Below, piece after piece: positions 8,203 to 17,935 of a DNA stretch of 64,000 bases. The translations under genes and the position numbers were made by a program. Within the stretch, counting starts at the first letter, position 1. The number at the start of each line of letters is the position of its first letter. Source of the DNA: Dyadobacter sp. NIV53 (GTDB lineage: Bacteria; Bacteroidota; Bacteroidia; Cytophagales; Spirosomataceae); contig NZ_CP081299.1 in the NCBI RefSeq assembly GCF_019711195.1, positions 7,040,501 to 7,104,500 on the forward strand, written 5' to 3'. The notes under the pieces were generated by a model, which saw only the letters and a program-made list of their open reading frames with translations, ran no database searches and was not told where the DNA came from.

Positions 8203-10477
8203 TTACTGCTTCATTTGTGCTTCTACAACAGCGATTGCCACCATATTTACAATTTCGCGAACAGAACTTCCCAACTGAAGAACGTGAACCGGTTTTTTCA
8301 TACCCAACAGGATAGGCCCGATTGTTTCCAGTTCAGCTACTTCTTTTAGTAAGTTATAAGCAATGTTACTTGCGGATAGGTTAGGGAAAATCAAGGTATT
8401 TGCACCACCATCGATTAAAGTGCTGAAAGGATGGTTTTCCTTTAACAATTCTGTGTTGAAAGCTAAGTGAGCCTGTAACTCTCCTTCAACGATCATATCC
8501 GGATTTTTCTTTTTAAGAATAGCCGCAGCCGCACTCATTTTCTCTGCATCTTTTCCTGCTGCACTGCCATAATTGGCGTATGTTACCAACGCAATACGTG
8601 GCTGAACATTAAATTGCTGTTCGATTGCTCTGGCGGTCAATTCAGTAATTTCAACAATTTCGTCAACGGTCGGGTCAAGATTAACAGTCGTATCCGAGAA
8701 GAAAAGAGGGCCTTTTGGAGTCAGTAATATGTACATACCCGCCACTTTATTCACATCATCTTCTTTACCGATTACTTGTAAAGCCGGACGAATAGTATCG
8801 GGATATGTTCTGGTAAGCCCCGAAATAAGTGCATCAGCTTCCCCGTTTTCTACCATCATGGATCCAAAATAACTTCTGAAATAAATAGTACGGTGAGCTT
8901 CTATTGGAGTAAGCCCTTTACGTTTTCTTTTTTCATAAAGCAGGTTTGCATATAGATCAATGGTTTTTTCATTTTCTTCGGCTCGCGGGTCTATGATGGA
9001 GATATCGCCCAAATCGAGTTTGCTTTCTTTAATCAGGTTCAGAACAGTTTCTTTATTACCCAACAAAATAGGAATCGCAATTCCTTCTGTCACGAACCTG
9101 CTGGGCGGCTCTTAGTACCTGAATATTTTCGGCATCTGCAAAAACTACTTTCTTTGGATTTAACTTGGCCTTGTTAAGGATCACACGTGAAAGTTGCTCA
9201 TTACGCCCCAGACGGTTAGATAATTCCATATCATACGCATCCCAATCCGTAATAATTTTTTTCGCAACACCTGTTGCGATAGCTGCTTTTGCAACAGCCG
9301 GAGCTACCATAGTCAATAACCTTGGATCAACTGGTTTTGGAATAATATAATTTTTACCAAAAACGATATTCGTTTCACCATAGGCAAGATTCACGATATC
9401 CGGTACTGGTTTTCTAGCCAGTTCAGCAAGTGCATATACAGCTGCCAGTTTCATTTCTTCATTAATCTCAGTTGCTCTAACATCAAGCGCGCCTCTGAAA
9501 ATATAAGGAAAACCCAAAACGTTATTAACCTGGTTAGGATAGTCGGACCGACCGGTAGCCATAATGACATCTTCGCGCGCTTCGATAGCATCAGGATAAG
9601 GAATTTCAGGATTTGGATTTGCCATTGCCAAAACGATAGGGTCTTTTGCCATTGACTTCACCATATCTTTCGACACAACATCTGCCTTGGACAAACCCAG
9701 AAACAAATCGGCACCAACCATAGCTTCTTCCAGAGAATTGTAAACAACTTCAGTTGCAAACTGGCTTTTCATCTCACCTAAATCTGTTCTTCCTAAATGA
9801 ATATGGCCTTTAGTATCAAACATGGCAATATTTTTCAGGTCGGCACCAAGCGCAACATAGAGCTTGGTACATGAAATAGCTGAAGCACCGGCACCGGATA
9901 CTACTACACGGATATCTTTGATATCTTTTCCAACAAGTACCAATGCATTAAGCATCGCTGCCGCGCTTATGATAGCCGTACCATGCTGATCATCATGCAT
10001 AACCGGAATATTCAATTCTTTTTTCAGGCGCGCTTCGATTTCAAAACACTCCGGAGCCTTGATATCTTCCAGGTTAATACCGCCAAAAGTTGGTTCGAGT
10101 ATTTTAACCGTTCTTACAAATTCGTCGACATCTTTTGTATTGAGCTCAATATCAAATACATCAATATCGGAATATATTTTGAATAGCAGGCCTTTACCTT
10201 CCATAACCGGTTTGGAAGCTTCCGGTCCAATATCACCCAGCCCAAGAACGGCTGTTCCATTACTAATTACTGCAACCAGATTTCCTTTCGCAGTGTATAA
10301 ATAAGCATTTTCAACATTTTCTGCAATTTCCAGGCATGGTTCCGCGACGCCAGGGGAATAAGCTAATGAAAGGTCTCGTTGTGTGTTTGTCTCTTTGGTT
10401 GGAATAACCTGTATTTTACCGGGCCTTCCTTTTGAGTGGTAGTAAAGAGCGTCTTCTTTTCTGATCTTTTTGTTCAT
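8203..10477 (-). pseudogene. maeB: NADP-type malic enzyme with PTA domain, split by a 1-bp insertion
   Basis: Two overlapping frames make one protein of about 758 aa. The N-terminal part (start ATG at 10477; an upstream in-frame ATG at 10519 overlaps the previous gene) has malic-enzyme features: SNGTAVLGLGDIG, VMHDDQHGTA and a Rossmann segment VVVSGAGASA. The C-terminal part (8203 to about 9087) is a phosphotransacetylase-like domain (LISGLTRTYPDTIRPAL, QLGSSVREIVNM). Removing one T at 9088 (plus strand) gives VRDEGIAIPILLG and joins the frames exactly. The intact enzyme decarboxylates malate to pyruvate with NADP, and the PTA-like domain is normally regulatory. Residual sequencing error is more likely than decay, because both halves are otherwise fully conserved. 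Confidence 0.9.
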
Positions 10478-10515
10478 ACCTTTTGGACAATTATTTCGTG
10501 CTAAGGTACAAACAT

Positions 10516-11790
10516 TCAATAAAACGCCATGAATATTACAAGCATATTAATGGCATGCCGGAGTTTTAAAACAAGGTCAAAATCATAAGTCTCTAAAAGC
10601 CTTTTTAGTAGGAGAAATATCTTTGCTTTGGAAAGTAGGATTTTCAGCCAGCTTTTTTTCCTGTTCCTGGATATAGCTCTTTTTTTCATGTAATAAGCAA
10701 CGACCATATATACAACAAACATACCAATATATATATACATGGATGCTGTATTAGTAATATCACCGTGAAATACAAAAAATAGCGTTGTATTTAAAATCGT
10801 AACCATCCAGAGAGTGAATGAAGCCCAAAAATGATTAAGCCCGCTGTCGATCAATATATGATGCATGTGATTTCTGTCAGCAACGAAAGGAGAGCCACCT
10901 TTTACTATGCGAACAATAAAAACCCTTAATGTATCAAAAATAGGAACAATCAGTAATACCATTACAATAATAGGGGCATTGAAGTAGGCAGTTGGATCGT
11001 GCAGGTAACCAACATTCAGAGAGAGAAATTCAACCGCAAAAATAGAAAGCAGATATCCAACAATGAGAGAACCGGTATCACCCATGAAAATTTTGCTGGT
11101 ACGAGAGAAGTTAAACCTTAAAAATCCGAGTAGTGAGCCGGACAAAGCAAATGCGAGGCATGCAAATGAGAAATGATCATTTAAAATAAACCAGATACCG
11201 AAACCTAAGCTCGCAATCAAACTGATTCCGCCCGCAAGCCCGTCAATTCCGTCAATCAGGTTGATCGCGTTAATAAGGGCAATAAAAATAAATACGGTAA
11301 GCGGTATGCTGACAAAGTCTGAAACGGCATGAACTCCAAAAATTCCATAAAAGTTGTCGACTTTAAAATTTCCCATCGCCACAAGTATCAGGGAAGCAAA
11401 AATTTGTATAATTAATTTTTTTGTAGGATCAACCGCAAGAATATCATCCTTCAAACCCAGGAAAAACAGGATTACAATTCCGGTCATGGAAAGGTTAATG
11501 ATATTTGACTCTAAAATGTTTTCAGAATGAGGCCAAAGAAAGTAAGCGATCAGTGATGCTGCAAAAATGGCAATTCCACCAAGTGTAGGCGTTTCTGTTT
11601 TATGCGAACTTCTGAAACCCGGTTTGGCAGTCAGATGCAGCAGATTAGATAAATTAATAATAACCGGAATGGAAATGATCGAAAGGAAGCAGGCTATCAG
11701 AAAGGAAAGAATGCATTGATAAACATCATGGTGAATGATGTTGTTAATATTTCCGTCTGCTAATATCTGCAAGGGTAGCGTTGGTTCCAT
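10516..11790 (-). CDS. Undecaprenyl-phosphate sugar-1-phosphate transferase (MraY/WecA/TagO family)
   Basis: 424 aa with about ten membrane helices. Family motifs are in order: GLKDD at 112-116, NLIDGIDGLAGG at 177-188, FMGDTGS at 235-241, PIFDTLRV near 283 and DRNHMHH at 305-311. The last is the HxHH-like cytoplasmic loop of WecA/TagO enzymes rather than MraY. It transfers a HexNAc-1-phosphate from a UDP-sugar to undecaprenyl phosphate, the first membrane step of O-antigen or capsule assembly. It lies next to the glycosyltransferase block, which fits that role. The stop overlaps an unused upstream ATG of maeB. Precise sugar unknown. Confidence 0.9.
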   Translation of the reverse strand: MEPTLPLQILADGNINNIIHHDVYQCILSFLIACFLSIISIPVIINLSNLLHLTAKPGFRSSHKTETPTLGGIAIFAASLIAYFLWPHSENILESNIINLSMTGIVILFFLGLKDDILAVDPTKKLIIQIFASLILVAMGNFKVDNFYGIFGVHAVSDFVSIPLTVFIFIALINAINLIDGIDGLAGGISLIASLGFGIWFILNDHFSFACLAFALSGSLLGFLRFNFSRTSKIFMGDTGSLIVGYLLSIFAVEFLSLNVGYLHDPTAYFNAPIIVMVLLIVPIFDTLRVFIVRIVKGGSPFVADRNHMHHILIDSGLNHFWASFTLWMVTILNTTLFFVFHGDITNTASMYIYIGMFVVYMVVAYYMKKRAISRNRKKSWLKILLSKAKIFLLLKRLLETYDFDLVLKLRHAINMLVIFMAFY

Positions 11791-11940
11791 TTTAATGATG
11801 ATGAATTAACTACATTATGAAGAGTTCAGACTTCTTTTGTTCAAATTTGGTGAATTATTAGAACAAAATGAAAGGTATACTCTTGAATGTCAAAATATTT
11901 GTTAAAATTAATGTAATATAATACTACAAACCTTGTCCTT

Positions 11941-12684
11941 TTATAGAAACTGTGATACTTTCCTTAATGGTTTAAGTAGTAATGTGTAAAAGCGGGGTTT
12001 TAAATGATTAACCTCCCAGGCTCTTTTATCATTTCGGTTGGCTGCCAAACGATTTTTAAAGCTACTGTTGCTCACACCCCCATCTCTCATTTTGACCAAT
12101 ACTTTTGGAATGTAAACAAGTTTTATGCCTATTTTCTCAATCATGCGCAACATAAGCTCGTAATCTGCCGCACTTCCCATATCCAGACGAAAACTTCCGT
12201 GTTTATCATAAATAGTTTTCTGAAGGAAAAATGTAGGATGTGGGGGCATCCAGCCGTTTAAAAATGAACTGGTTTTAAATTCTCCGGAAATCCATTTTCT
12301 CTTCACTTTCAAATCATTTGCAGCATCAACATAATCCAGATCCCCGTAACTTCCATTCGCGCCGCTAACTTTTAAAGCATTTACAACATCGGATATAACT
12401 GAGTGATACGCATAAAAATCGTCCGCGTTCAAAACACCAATTACATCTCCGGTTGCAGCTGCTATTCCTTTATTCATAGCATCATAAATTCCCTTATCAG
12501 GTTCGCTTATAAATTGATGAATTCTGCTTCCATAAGATTTAATCAGCTCTTTTGTACCGTCAGTCGAATTACCGTCGATAATTATGTACTCTATAAATTC
12601 ATAGTCCTGCATCAATACTGATTCGATACAGGATTGTAAAGTGGCAATGCCATTAAATACGACAGTAATGATACTTACTTTCAA
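11941..12684 (-). CDS. Glycosyltransferase family 2 (TTG start)
   Basis: About 247 aa if started at TTG 12684. That codon overlaps the TGA stop of the upstream acetyltransferase gene (12681-12683) and gives a classic KVSIITVVFNG start. A frame extended further upstream would only add sequence translated from the neighbour. Motifs: IIIDGNSTDGT (about 34-44), SEPDKGIYDAMN, and NADD (about 87-90), the DXD-like metal/nucleotide site. It is a cytoplasmic inverting GT-A enzyme similar to WcaA/WcaE-type transferases, adding one sugar to the growing repeat unit. It is the last gene of the glycosyltransferase operon. Confidence 0.88.
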   Translation of the reverse strand: MKVSIITVVFNGIATLQSCIESVLMQDYEFIEYIIIDGNSTDGTKELIKSYGSRIHQFISEPDKGIYDAMNKGIAAATGDVIGVLNADDFYAYHSVISDVVNALKVSGANGSYGDLDYVDAANDLKVKRKWISGEFKTSSFLNGWMPPHPTFFLQKTIYDKHGSFRLDMGSAADYELMLRMIEKIGIKLVYIPKVLVKMRDGGVSNSSFKNRLAANRNDKRAWEVNHLKPRFYTLLLKPLRKVSQFL

Positions 12685-13247
12685 TGTGTAATATTTCTTG
12701 TTTTTACAAAAACTGCCGGGTTTCCCTGGTAAATACTGTATGGTTCCAGATTTTTGTTCGCAACTGAGCTTACCGCCAGCACAGCATGGGAACCTACTGT
12801 TACGCCCGGACACACTGTTGATTTTGCTCCAATCCAGGCTCCGGTTTCAATTACTATTGGTTTAACGATGAGGTCAAAAGTAGTCTTTGTAAAATCATGG
12901 TTACCTGTCAGCAGTAAACATCCCTGTGACAAGCATACGTTTGATTCCAAAGTCACCATTGTGAGGTTGTCGATCCACACTTTTTCACCTATCCAAATGT
13001 CACTTTCAGCCTTCAGATACCATGGATATTTGATATTAACTTTTGGTTTTATAACAACATTATCACCAATCGTTGCTCCAAATAATCTCAAAATTATTCT
13101 TTTGACAAACATTGGAAAAGGTATATATGTATTAATAAAAAAACGGGAAGCGACATACCATAGAAATTGTTTTAAACGGCTTCCGGGTTTGTACCAGCTA
13201 TTGTTATATCCGGACAGACTGGTTCGGGCTTTTGAGATCTTTTCCAT
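12681..13247 (-). CDS. wcaF: WcaF-like acetyltransferase (left-handed beta-helix)
   Basis: 188 aa from ATG 13247; an in-frame ATG at 13328 would intrude deeper into the upstream gene. The start MEKISKARTSLSGYNN and the YIPFPMFVKR / LRLFGATIGDNVVIKP run are typical of colanic-acid WcaF acetyltransferases. Hexapeptide repeats follow (GEKVWIDN, GAWIGAKSTVCPGVTVG) with a catalytic-type histidine in LLTGNHDF. It O-acetylates a sugar of the polysaccharide from acetyl-CoA. It overlaps the upstream glycosyltransferase by 44 nt and the downstream one by a few bases, so translation is probably coupled. Confidence 0.88.
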   Translation of the reverse strand: MEKISKARTSLSGYNNSWYKPGSRLKQFLWYVASRFFINTYIPFPMFVKRIILRLFGATIGDNVVIKPKVNIKYPWYLKAESDIWIGEKVWIDNLTMVTLESNVCLSQGCLLLTGNHDFTKTTFDLIVKPIVIETGAWIGAKSTVCPGVTVGSHAVLAVSSVANKNLEPYSIYQGNPAVFVKTRNITH

Positions 13248-14130
13248 ATTCTGTCCTGAAATGTGTAATAATGTCCTGCTTGTTTTTTCCCGCCTGTTGG
13301 TAAACTTCATAAATTTTGGCATCAACAAGGAAGCGATACCAGAAACCCTGAAGAAAATGCCATATCAATCCTTTTTTTCCATCCAGAAATCCCAGTTTGA
13401 TTATATATCTGAAAATAAAGTACAGAAATGGCCGGGTAAAAAGTGGCAATCCTGCATATTTGATTTTTAAAAAACGCGTCCTTTGTTCCTGGCTTCCCCA
13501 AAAATCGGGTTGTACAGTTGCCTTTTCGTCAAAATTGTATTTTATATTCAGTAAGTCAATAACTTCCCGTATTGCATAATTATTATGTTTCTGAGTCCAC
13601 CAGGTCAGGTTATTGAGATTGTGGTCCACAATGTCATTTTGTAGCTGAGCCGTGGTTCCGCTGCTTAATTTAATATGCTCGTCCATCCACAACTCTTCAC
13701 AAATGCCAATTCCTTGTCGCCAGATCCGAAGCAGCCAAATTGGATAATAACCTCCGCGCCGAATCCACTGGTTCATAAAATAAACCCGCCTTTTTATATA
13801 TAATCCCGAAACCTCTGCCGGGGTTAAAGATAAGTTCTGTTTGAGTTCCTGAGCCAGTTCAGAAGTAATATACTCATCTGCATCCATCCGCATAACCCAC
13901 TTGGTGTTAAATGGATTATTTTGAATCCCATAATTGAACTGAAACGCATAAGATACCCACGGATTCTGAACTACCGTGGCACCAAGCCTGGAAGCAATTG
14001 ATAAAGTGTTGTCAGTTGAAAAGGAGTCAACAATGAAAATTTTATCCGTTACCTGCTGCAGACTCCTGATGCATCTTTCAATATGCCTGGACTCATTGTG
14101 CGTTAAGATGATGACGGATAAATCAATCAT
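13204..14130 (-). CDS. Glycosyltransferase family 2, WaaE-like
   Basis: 308 aa. It opens LSVIILTHNESRHIERCI and has FIVDSFSTDNT (about 33-43) and MRMDADEYI (about 80-88), which supplies the DXD-type acidic site. This resembles the KDTX/WaaE branch of GT2 used in LPS core or exopolysaccharide synthesis. The C-terminal third (LFTRPFLYFIFRY) is hydrophobic and may touch the membrane. It sits between a GT4 gene and wcaF in one operon. Acceptor unknown. Confidence 0.87.
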   Translation of the reverse strand: MIDLSVIILTHNESRHIERCIRSLQQVTDKIFIVDSFSTDNTLSIASRLGATVVQNPWVSYAFQFNYGIQNNPFNTKWVMRMDADEYITSELAQELKQNLSLTPAEVSGLYIKRRVYFMNQWIRRGGYYPIWLLRIWRQGIGICEELWMDEHIKLSSGTTAQLQNDIVDHNLNNLTWWTQKHNNYAIREVIDLLNIKYNFDEKATVQPDFWGSQEQRTRFLKIKYAGLPLFTRPFLYFIFRYIIKLGFLDGKKGLIWHFLQGFWYRFLVDAKIYEVYQQAGKNKQDIITHFRTEYGKDLKSPNQSVRI

Positions 14131-14190
14131 ACAAAGATAAATACGATATTAAAGTAATGACATGGCCAAAAAAATGTGGTGCAAATGTAG

Positions 14191-15339
14191 TTAGATTTTC
14201 TTAATCTTCTTGTATTCTTCCAATAACTGATTGGCAACTACCTTGATGTCAAAGTTTTCCGTAACCATCTTGTACGCACTTTTTACCAATGTTTCTGCAT
14301 AATCCTGATCTTGTAATATTTTAAGAAGTCCTTTTGCTACTCCATCACTGTTTAAAGGTGTAAGATAGGCGGCGTTATACTTCCTGATATAATCACCAAA
14401 GCCAACCCGGTCAGATACCAACGTGGCTACTTTTGAAGTCATAGCTTCCAGAACCGCAATGGAAAAACCTTCGGAATAGGAGGGAAGTACGAAAAGATCA
14501 GCATCAGATAAAGCCTCTTTTTTATCTGTATCGGTGAGCATACCAACCAGTTTTATCTTATTTCCAAGATTATTCTTTTGAATAAAATCTTCCGTTTCTG
14601 ATTGATAACCGTCATCAGGACCGGCTAGAATCAGTATGGCATTCGGTAGTTTTTCGTGCACTTTCAGAAAGGCTGGAAGCAGGAGATCCAAACCCTTTTT
14701 AATATTCAGCCTTCCCATAAACAGGATCACTTGCTGATCCGTCCCGATCTGATGTTTGTTACGAAACAAACCCTTTTTCGGGAGGTTGGCATATTCCGAA
14801 AGCTTCATTCCGTTTGGAATGATCACCATATTTTTTGGCTCATAGCCCAGATAACGGATTACATCCTGTTGTTCATCTGTATTATTAATCTGGATCAGGT
14901 CAGCTTTGCCCAAAAGCCTTTTCTGATATAAAATGGTAACCAGGTCTTTTTTCCATTTGCTATGTGCTACTGCCCATTTATCAAGAAGCCCGTGAATGGT
15001 TATCACCATCACAGCATGATTCGGTATCAGGAATGGCGCCAGGCTGCCGAAATGCCAGATTCCGTGCATGTGAATGACGTCATATTCCGTTATATGTGTC
15101 TTTAAGTATTGGTACATACCAATCGAAAATTCACGGTAATAATTGCTAACCGGAGTAGTTCTGGCACATTCTATCAGCCGTGCACCTTCCGGAACAGGAT
15201 AACTTTTTTCACCTGGTGTCATCGGACTCAGAATATCTACCTGATGTCCCTGACGAAGTACTTCATTGGTATGATCATAAATGATCCTTGCCGGGCCGCC
15301 AATTGCCCAGGTGTAGGCGCATATGTTTAAAATCCGCAT
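14191..15339 (-). CDS. Glycosyltransferase family 4
   Basis: 382 aa, GT-B fold. The N-terminal domain starts MRILNICAYTWAIGGPARI, the glycine-rich acceptor loop. The donor domain has ILFMGRLNIKKGLDLL (about 210-225) and the E-x7-E motif in PSYSEGFSIAVLEAM (about 286-300). It is a retaining transferase using a nucleotide sugar, cytoplasmic, acting on the lipid-linked oligosaccharide. It lies 51 bp downstream of a second GT4 gene in the same operon. Confidence 0.9.
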   Translation of the reverse strand: MRILNICAYTWAIGGPARIIYDHTNEVLRQGHQVDILSPMTPGEKSYPVPEGARLIECARTTPVSNYYREFSIGMYQYLKTHITEYDVIHMHGIWHFGSLAPFLIPNHAVMVITIHGLLDKWAVAHSKWKKDLVTILYQKRLLGKADLIQINNTDEQQDVIRYLGYEPKNMVIIPNGMKLSEYANLPKKGLFRNKHQIGTDQQVILFMGRLNIKKGLDLLLPAFLKVHEKLPNAILILAGPDDGYQSETEDFIQKNNLGNKIKLVGMLTDTDKKEALSDADLFVLPSYSEGFSIAVLEAMTSKVATLVSDRVGFGDYIRKYNAAYLTPLNSDGVAKGLLKILQDQDYAETLVKSAYKMVTENFDIKVVANQLLEEYKKIKKI

Positions 15340-15390
15340 GTTTTGATTAATGTGTGGATAGCAATACTAAATATATTGTGTAATCAGATT

Positions 15391-16542
15391 TCATAGGCTA
15401 CTATAAGAATTAACCATTTCAGCAGCAACTTTTTTTGAAGAAAACCGTTTAATTAATCTTTTTGATTCTAGGCCCATCGAAAGAATTTTATGAGGATTTT
15501 CAATAAAAAACCGAAGGGAATTTTCTAATTCAGGTTGTACTTTCGGATCAAAGGTAAAACCGTTTGTACCATTTTCTAAAAGGTCTTCTGCACAGCCGCA
15601 GTTTTTTGAAACAATAACAGGCATTTCACAAACCATTGCTTCATTCACAACCAACCCCCACGGTTCAGATAAGCTTGGAAGTACAAGTACATCGCTTTTT
15701 GCCAGCCAGTCCGGGACTTTGTGCCATGGAAAACCGCCGGCAAATTTTATCTTATCAGCTAATGCACTTTCCCTTGCCAATATTTCCAGATTTAATCTTG
15801 ATGGCCCGTCTCCAACAAACAGTAAACCCCATTGTTTTGCAATAGAAATGTCTTTTTGTGAAGCAACATAAGCTTTTATCAGCATTTCAAGATTTTTTTC
15901 GGGAGCGAGCCTGCCCACAAAAATAAAATTATGGTTGCCGGACGCTAATCCCGTTTCCGATTGCTTTTTTGCCAGATCATAATTTGCTCTGATCATATCT
16001 TCGTCAATAACGGCGGCATTATTTACGGCAATCTGAGCAGGTTTTACACCCAGACTAATCAGATAATCGGCGGAAGTTTTGCCAAAACAAAAAAATGCAT
16101 TAGCCTGGTTTAAAATCCAGCTTTTAATTTTCTCTTTTATAAGAGAATGGTTATTGTCGGCAGATGAAGATTCAGAAGATAATACTATTTTAACACCTTT
16201 TGCCCGGGCATAAACCATTAGCAAAATCTGAGCCCGGTCAAAGTAGCCGGTAACGTTTAAAATAGTTGGTTTGAAATCGTCAAAAGCTTTAATGAGAGCG
16301 GTAAACCTTTCCTTAAACCCAACCTGATCCAGGCTGCGATTAAACAAAACCTGATATGGATACACATACTGAAAATTATCTTCATCCTGCATGCTGCCTC
16401 GGCTTGCTTCGTATAAGGCTATATGAACAACCAAAAATCTACTTTCAGGATGTTTCTCTTTCAGACAATTGTTGATCTCGCTAAATAGCTTCGATTTATA
16501 ATGTGCCCATAATTGGTTGTGAATGACAAGAATGCGCATCAA
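15391..16542 (-). CDS. Glycosyltransferase family 4
   Basis: 383 aa, GT-B fold. The start MMRILVIHNQLWAHYKSKL is unlike the glycine-rich loop of its neighbour, so acceptors probably differ. The donor half shows FIFVGRLAPEKNLEML (about 208-223) and PSLSEPWGLVVNEAM (about 295-309) with the paired glutamates. Its start overlaps the end of the SGNH-type gene by 4 nt (ATGA type), so the two are probably translationally coupled. A retaining sugar transferase of the polysaccharide pathway is the best call. Confidence 0.88.
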   Translation of the reverse strand: MMRILVIHNQLWAHYKSKLFSEINNCLKEKHPESRFLVVHIALYEASRGSMQDEDNFQYVYPYQVLFNRSLDQVGFKERFTALIKAFDDFKPTILNVTGYFDRAQILLMVYARAKGVKIVLSSESSSADNNHSLIKEKIKSWILNQANAFFCFGKTSADYLISLGVKPAQIAVNNAAVIDEDMIRANYDLAKKQSETGLASGNHNFIFVGRLAPEKNLEMLIKAYVASQKDISIAKQWGLLFVGDGPSRLNLEILARESALADKIKFAGGFPWHKVPDWLAKSDVLVLPSLSEPWGLVVNEAMVCEMPVIVSKNCGCAEDLLENGTNGFTFDPKVQPELENSLRFFIENPHKILSMGLESKRLIKRFSSKKVAAEMVNSYSSL

Positions 16543-17573
16543 TGAATATTTTTAAGATAATCTGAAAAAAGAGGGTAGAGGTTATTGGCAAGAAATAACT
16601 GTCCTGAATTATTGTAGTGGATTACATCCATTTCGCGGTAATACTTTAAAATAATACCAAGATCAAACTCGTTGATCAGCCTGATATGATTCGCTTTCGC
16701 AAACCGGATAATTTCTTCTCCCTGATCATTAAAATGTCCCAGTTCTATTTCTGAAATTTCGGGATGCAAATAAATGAAGAATGGAATGGAATCTGCTCTG
16801 GCCATATTATAAAGCTGCTCATAACCTGGATTAAATCCAATTCCGGGTTTGCGGATTCCGGCATCGTTCAGTTCAATATGCTTGATAGAATCCTTTACAG
16901 CCGGCTCTGGTACAGTCTGTTTTATTTCATCTTTTTTTGCTTCTGTTTCTTTTTGCTGTTTTGTTTCGGCAACCGGCGTAAAAAAGAAAGAATTTAATTT
17001 ATAAAAGATTAAATAGCGATATCTGTCCCATAGCTCCATTAATGCCAGTTTATATTGTTTATCAGGCATTCCCGGATCTATTCCCACCGGACTTTGATGT
17101 GACATAATATCATGTGCATCATGACTGCTAGTAACCAGACAAATCAGTTTTGCTTTGAATAATCCGTATTTTTTTAAAAATGCTGCGATATTATCCGGTC
17201 CCCAGGAGCCGGCCGAAATATTCAAAACCCGTATTTTTTTGCCATATTTTTTTACAAATCGTTTTTCAAGAATAGTTGTCGCAATACTGTCCTGATCCGT
17301 CAGATTTCCGCCATTAACTACTGAATCCCCAATTAACAAAATAACAAGACTGTCTGACGGAGAAACTTCCTTGCTTCGCATTGACAAACTATTGGTTTGG
17401 ATTACATTACCAAAGCGCTTTGCATTTTGGTTTGGTGCATATATGTATTCAAAATCGGGATCAGAAATGTATAACGGAGCATTACAAAAGCCGTATTTGT
17501 ATCTTAAAATGATTTCTGTCAGTCCGGCCAGAAATAGTAACAAAATTAGAAATCTGATAATGTATTTAAACAT
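16539..17573 (-). CDS. SGNH/GDSL-type hydrolase-like membrane protein
   Basis: 344 aa. An N-terminal membrane segment (about 4-23) anchors it. IGDSVVNGG at 81-89 is the GDS block with Ser84, NISAGSWGPDN at about 118-128 matches the oxyanion blocks, and DVIHYNNSG near the C-terminus supplies the Asp-x-x-His pair. The full catalytic set is present, so it could add or remove O-acyl groups on the polysaccharide at the cell envelope. It contains a low-complexity Lys/Glu/Gln stretch around 200-220. It is the first gene of the glycosyltransferase operon, with a TAAATTTG box 34 bp upstream. Confidence 0.8.
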   Translation of the reverse strand: MFKYIIRFLILLLFLAGLTEIILRYKYGFCNAPLYISDPDFEYIYAPNQNAKRFGNVIQTNSLSMRSKEVSPSDSLVILLIGDSVVNGGNLTDQDSIATTILEKRFVKKYGKKIRVLNISAGSWGPDNIAAFLKKYGLFKAKLICLVTSSHDAHDIMSHQSPVGIDPGMPDKQYKLALMELWDRYRYLIFYKLNSFFFTPVAETKQQKETEAKKDEIKQTVPEPAVKDSIKHIELNDAGIRKPGIGFNPGYEQLYNMARADSIPFFIYLHPEISEIELGHFNDQGEEIIRFAKANHIRLINEFDLGIILKYYREMDVIHYNNSGQLFLANNLYPLFSDYLKNIH

Positions 17574-17935
17574 AAAGGGGTTTTATCGCTGCGATGAATG
17601 CAATTGCAAATTTAGAATTACTTTTCCCATTTACGACTTTTTGATCAGGTTCGGTCAAATTTTGCACTTTTCATGTTTATTTTGTTTTCATAAATCAGTC
17701 CTGCATTTCCAAATTCATTTGCAATTTTTTGTGATCTGCTTCAATTTTTCTACGATTTGTTTCAGTATTCCCAGCCCAATTTGTATCGTACAAAGTGTAA
17801 TACAGCATTAAATGTATGCCTTACAACCCATAGTTGTTTGGTATAATATTTTGAACCTGGCTTACAATTACATCTTTCCATGCACAACGGCAGTGGAGAT
17901 GACAAATAAGTTTTCTTACCAAATCAAAAACCAAT
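17574..17935. other. Divergent intergenic region, 362 bp
   Basis: AT-rich gap between the polysaccharide operon (minus) and an alpha/beta hydrolase (plus). Apart from the minus-strand -7 box I see no gene, repeat or terminator. It is presumably the promoter region for both directions. Confidence 0.5.
17607..17614 (-). promoter_or_regulatory. Putative -7 box of the polysaccharide operon (TAAATTTG)
   Basis: An exact TAnnTTTG match on the minus strand, 34 bp upstream of the first gene of the glycosyltransferase operon. The -33 region is not a clear TTG. Confidence 0.4.

Noticed and set aside
8203..9093. Separate phosphate acetyltransferase gene
   Set aside because: It joins the malic enzyme exactly when one base is removed; no independent start or ribosome site fits.
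12754..13470. 238-codon open frame on the plus strand
   Set aside because: It is antisense to wcaF and the GT2 gene, both with clear motifs; the translated sequence has no family features.
17371..17811. 146-codon frame on the plus strand reaching into the intergenic gap
   Set aside because: Mostly antisense to the SGNH gene; the part in the gap has no family features.
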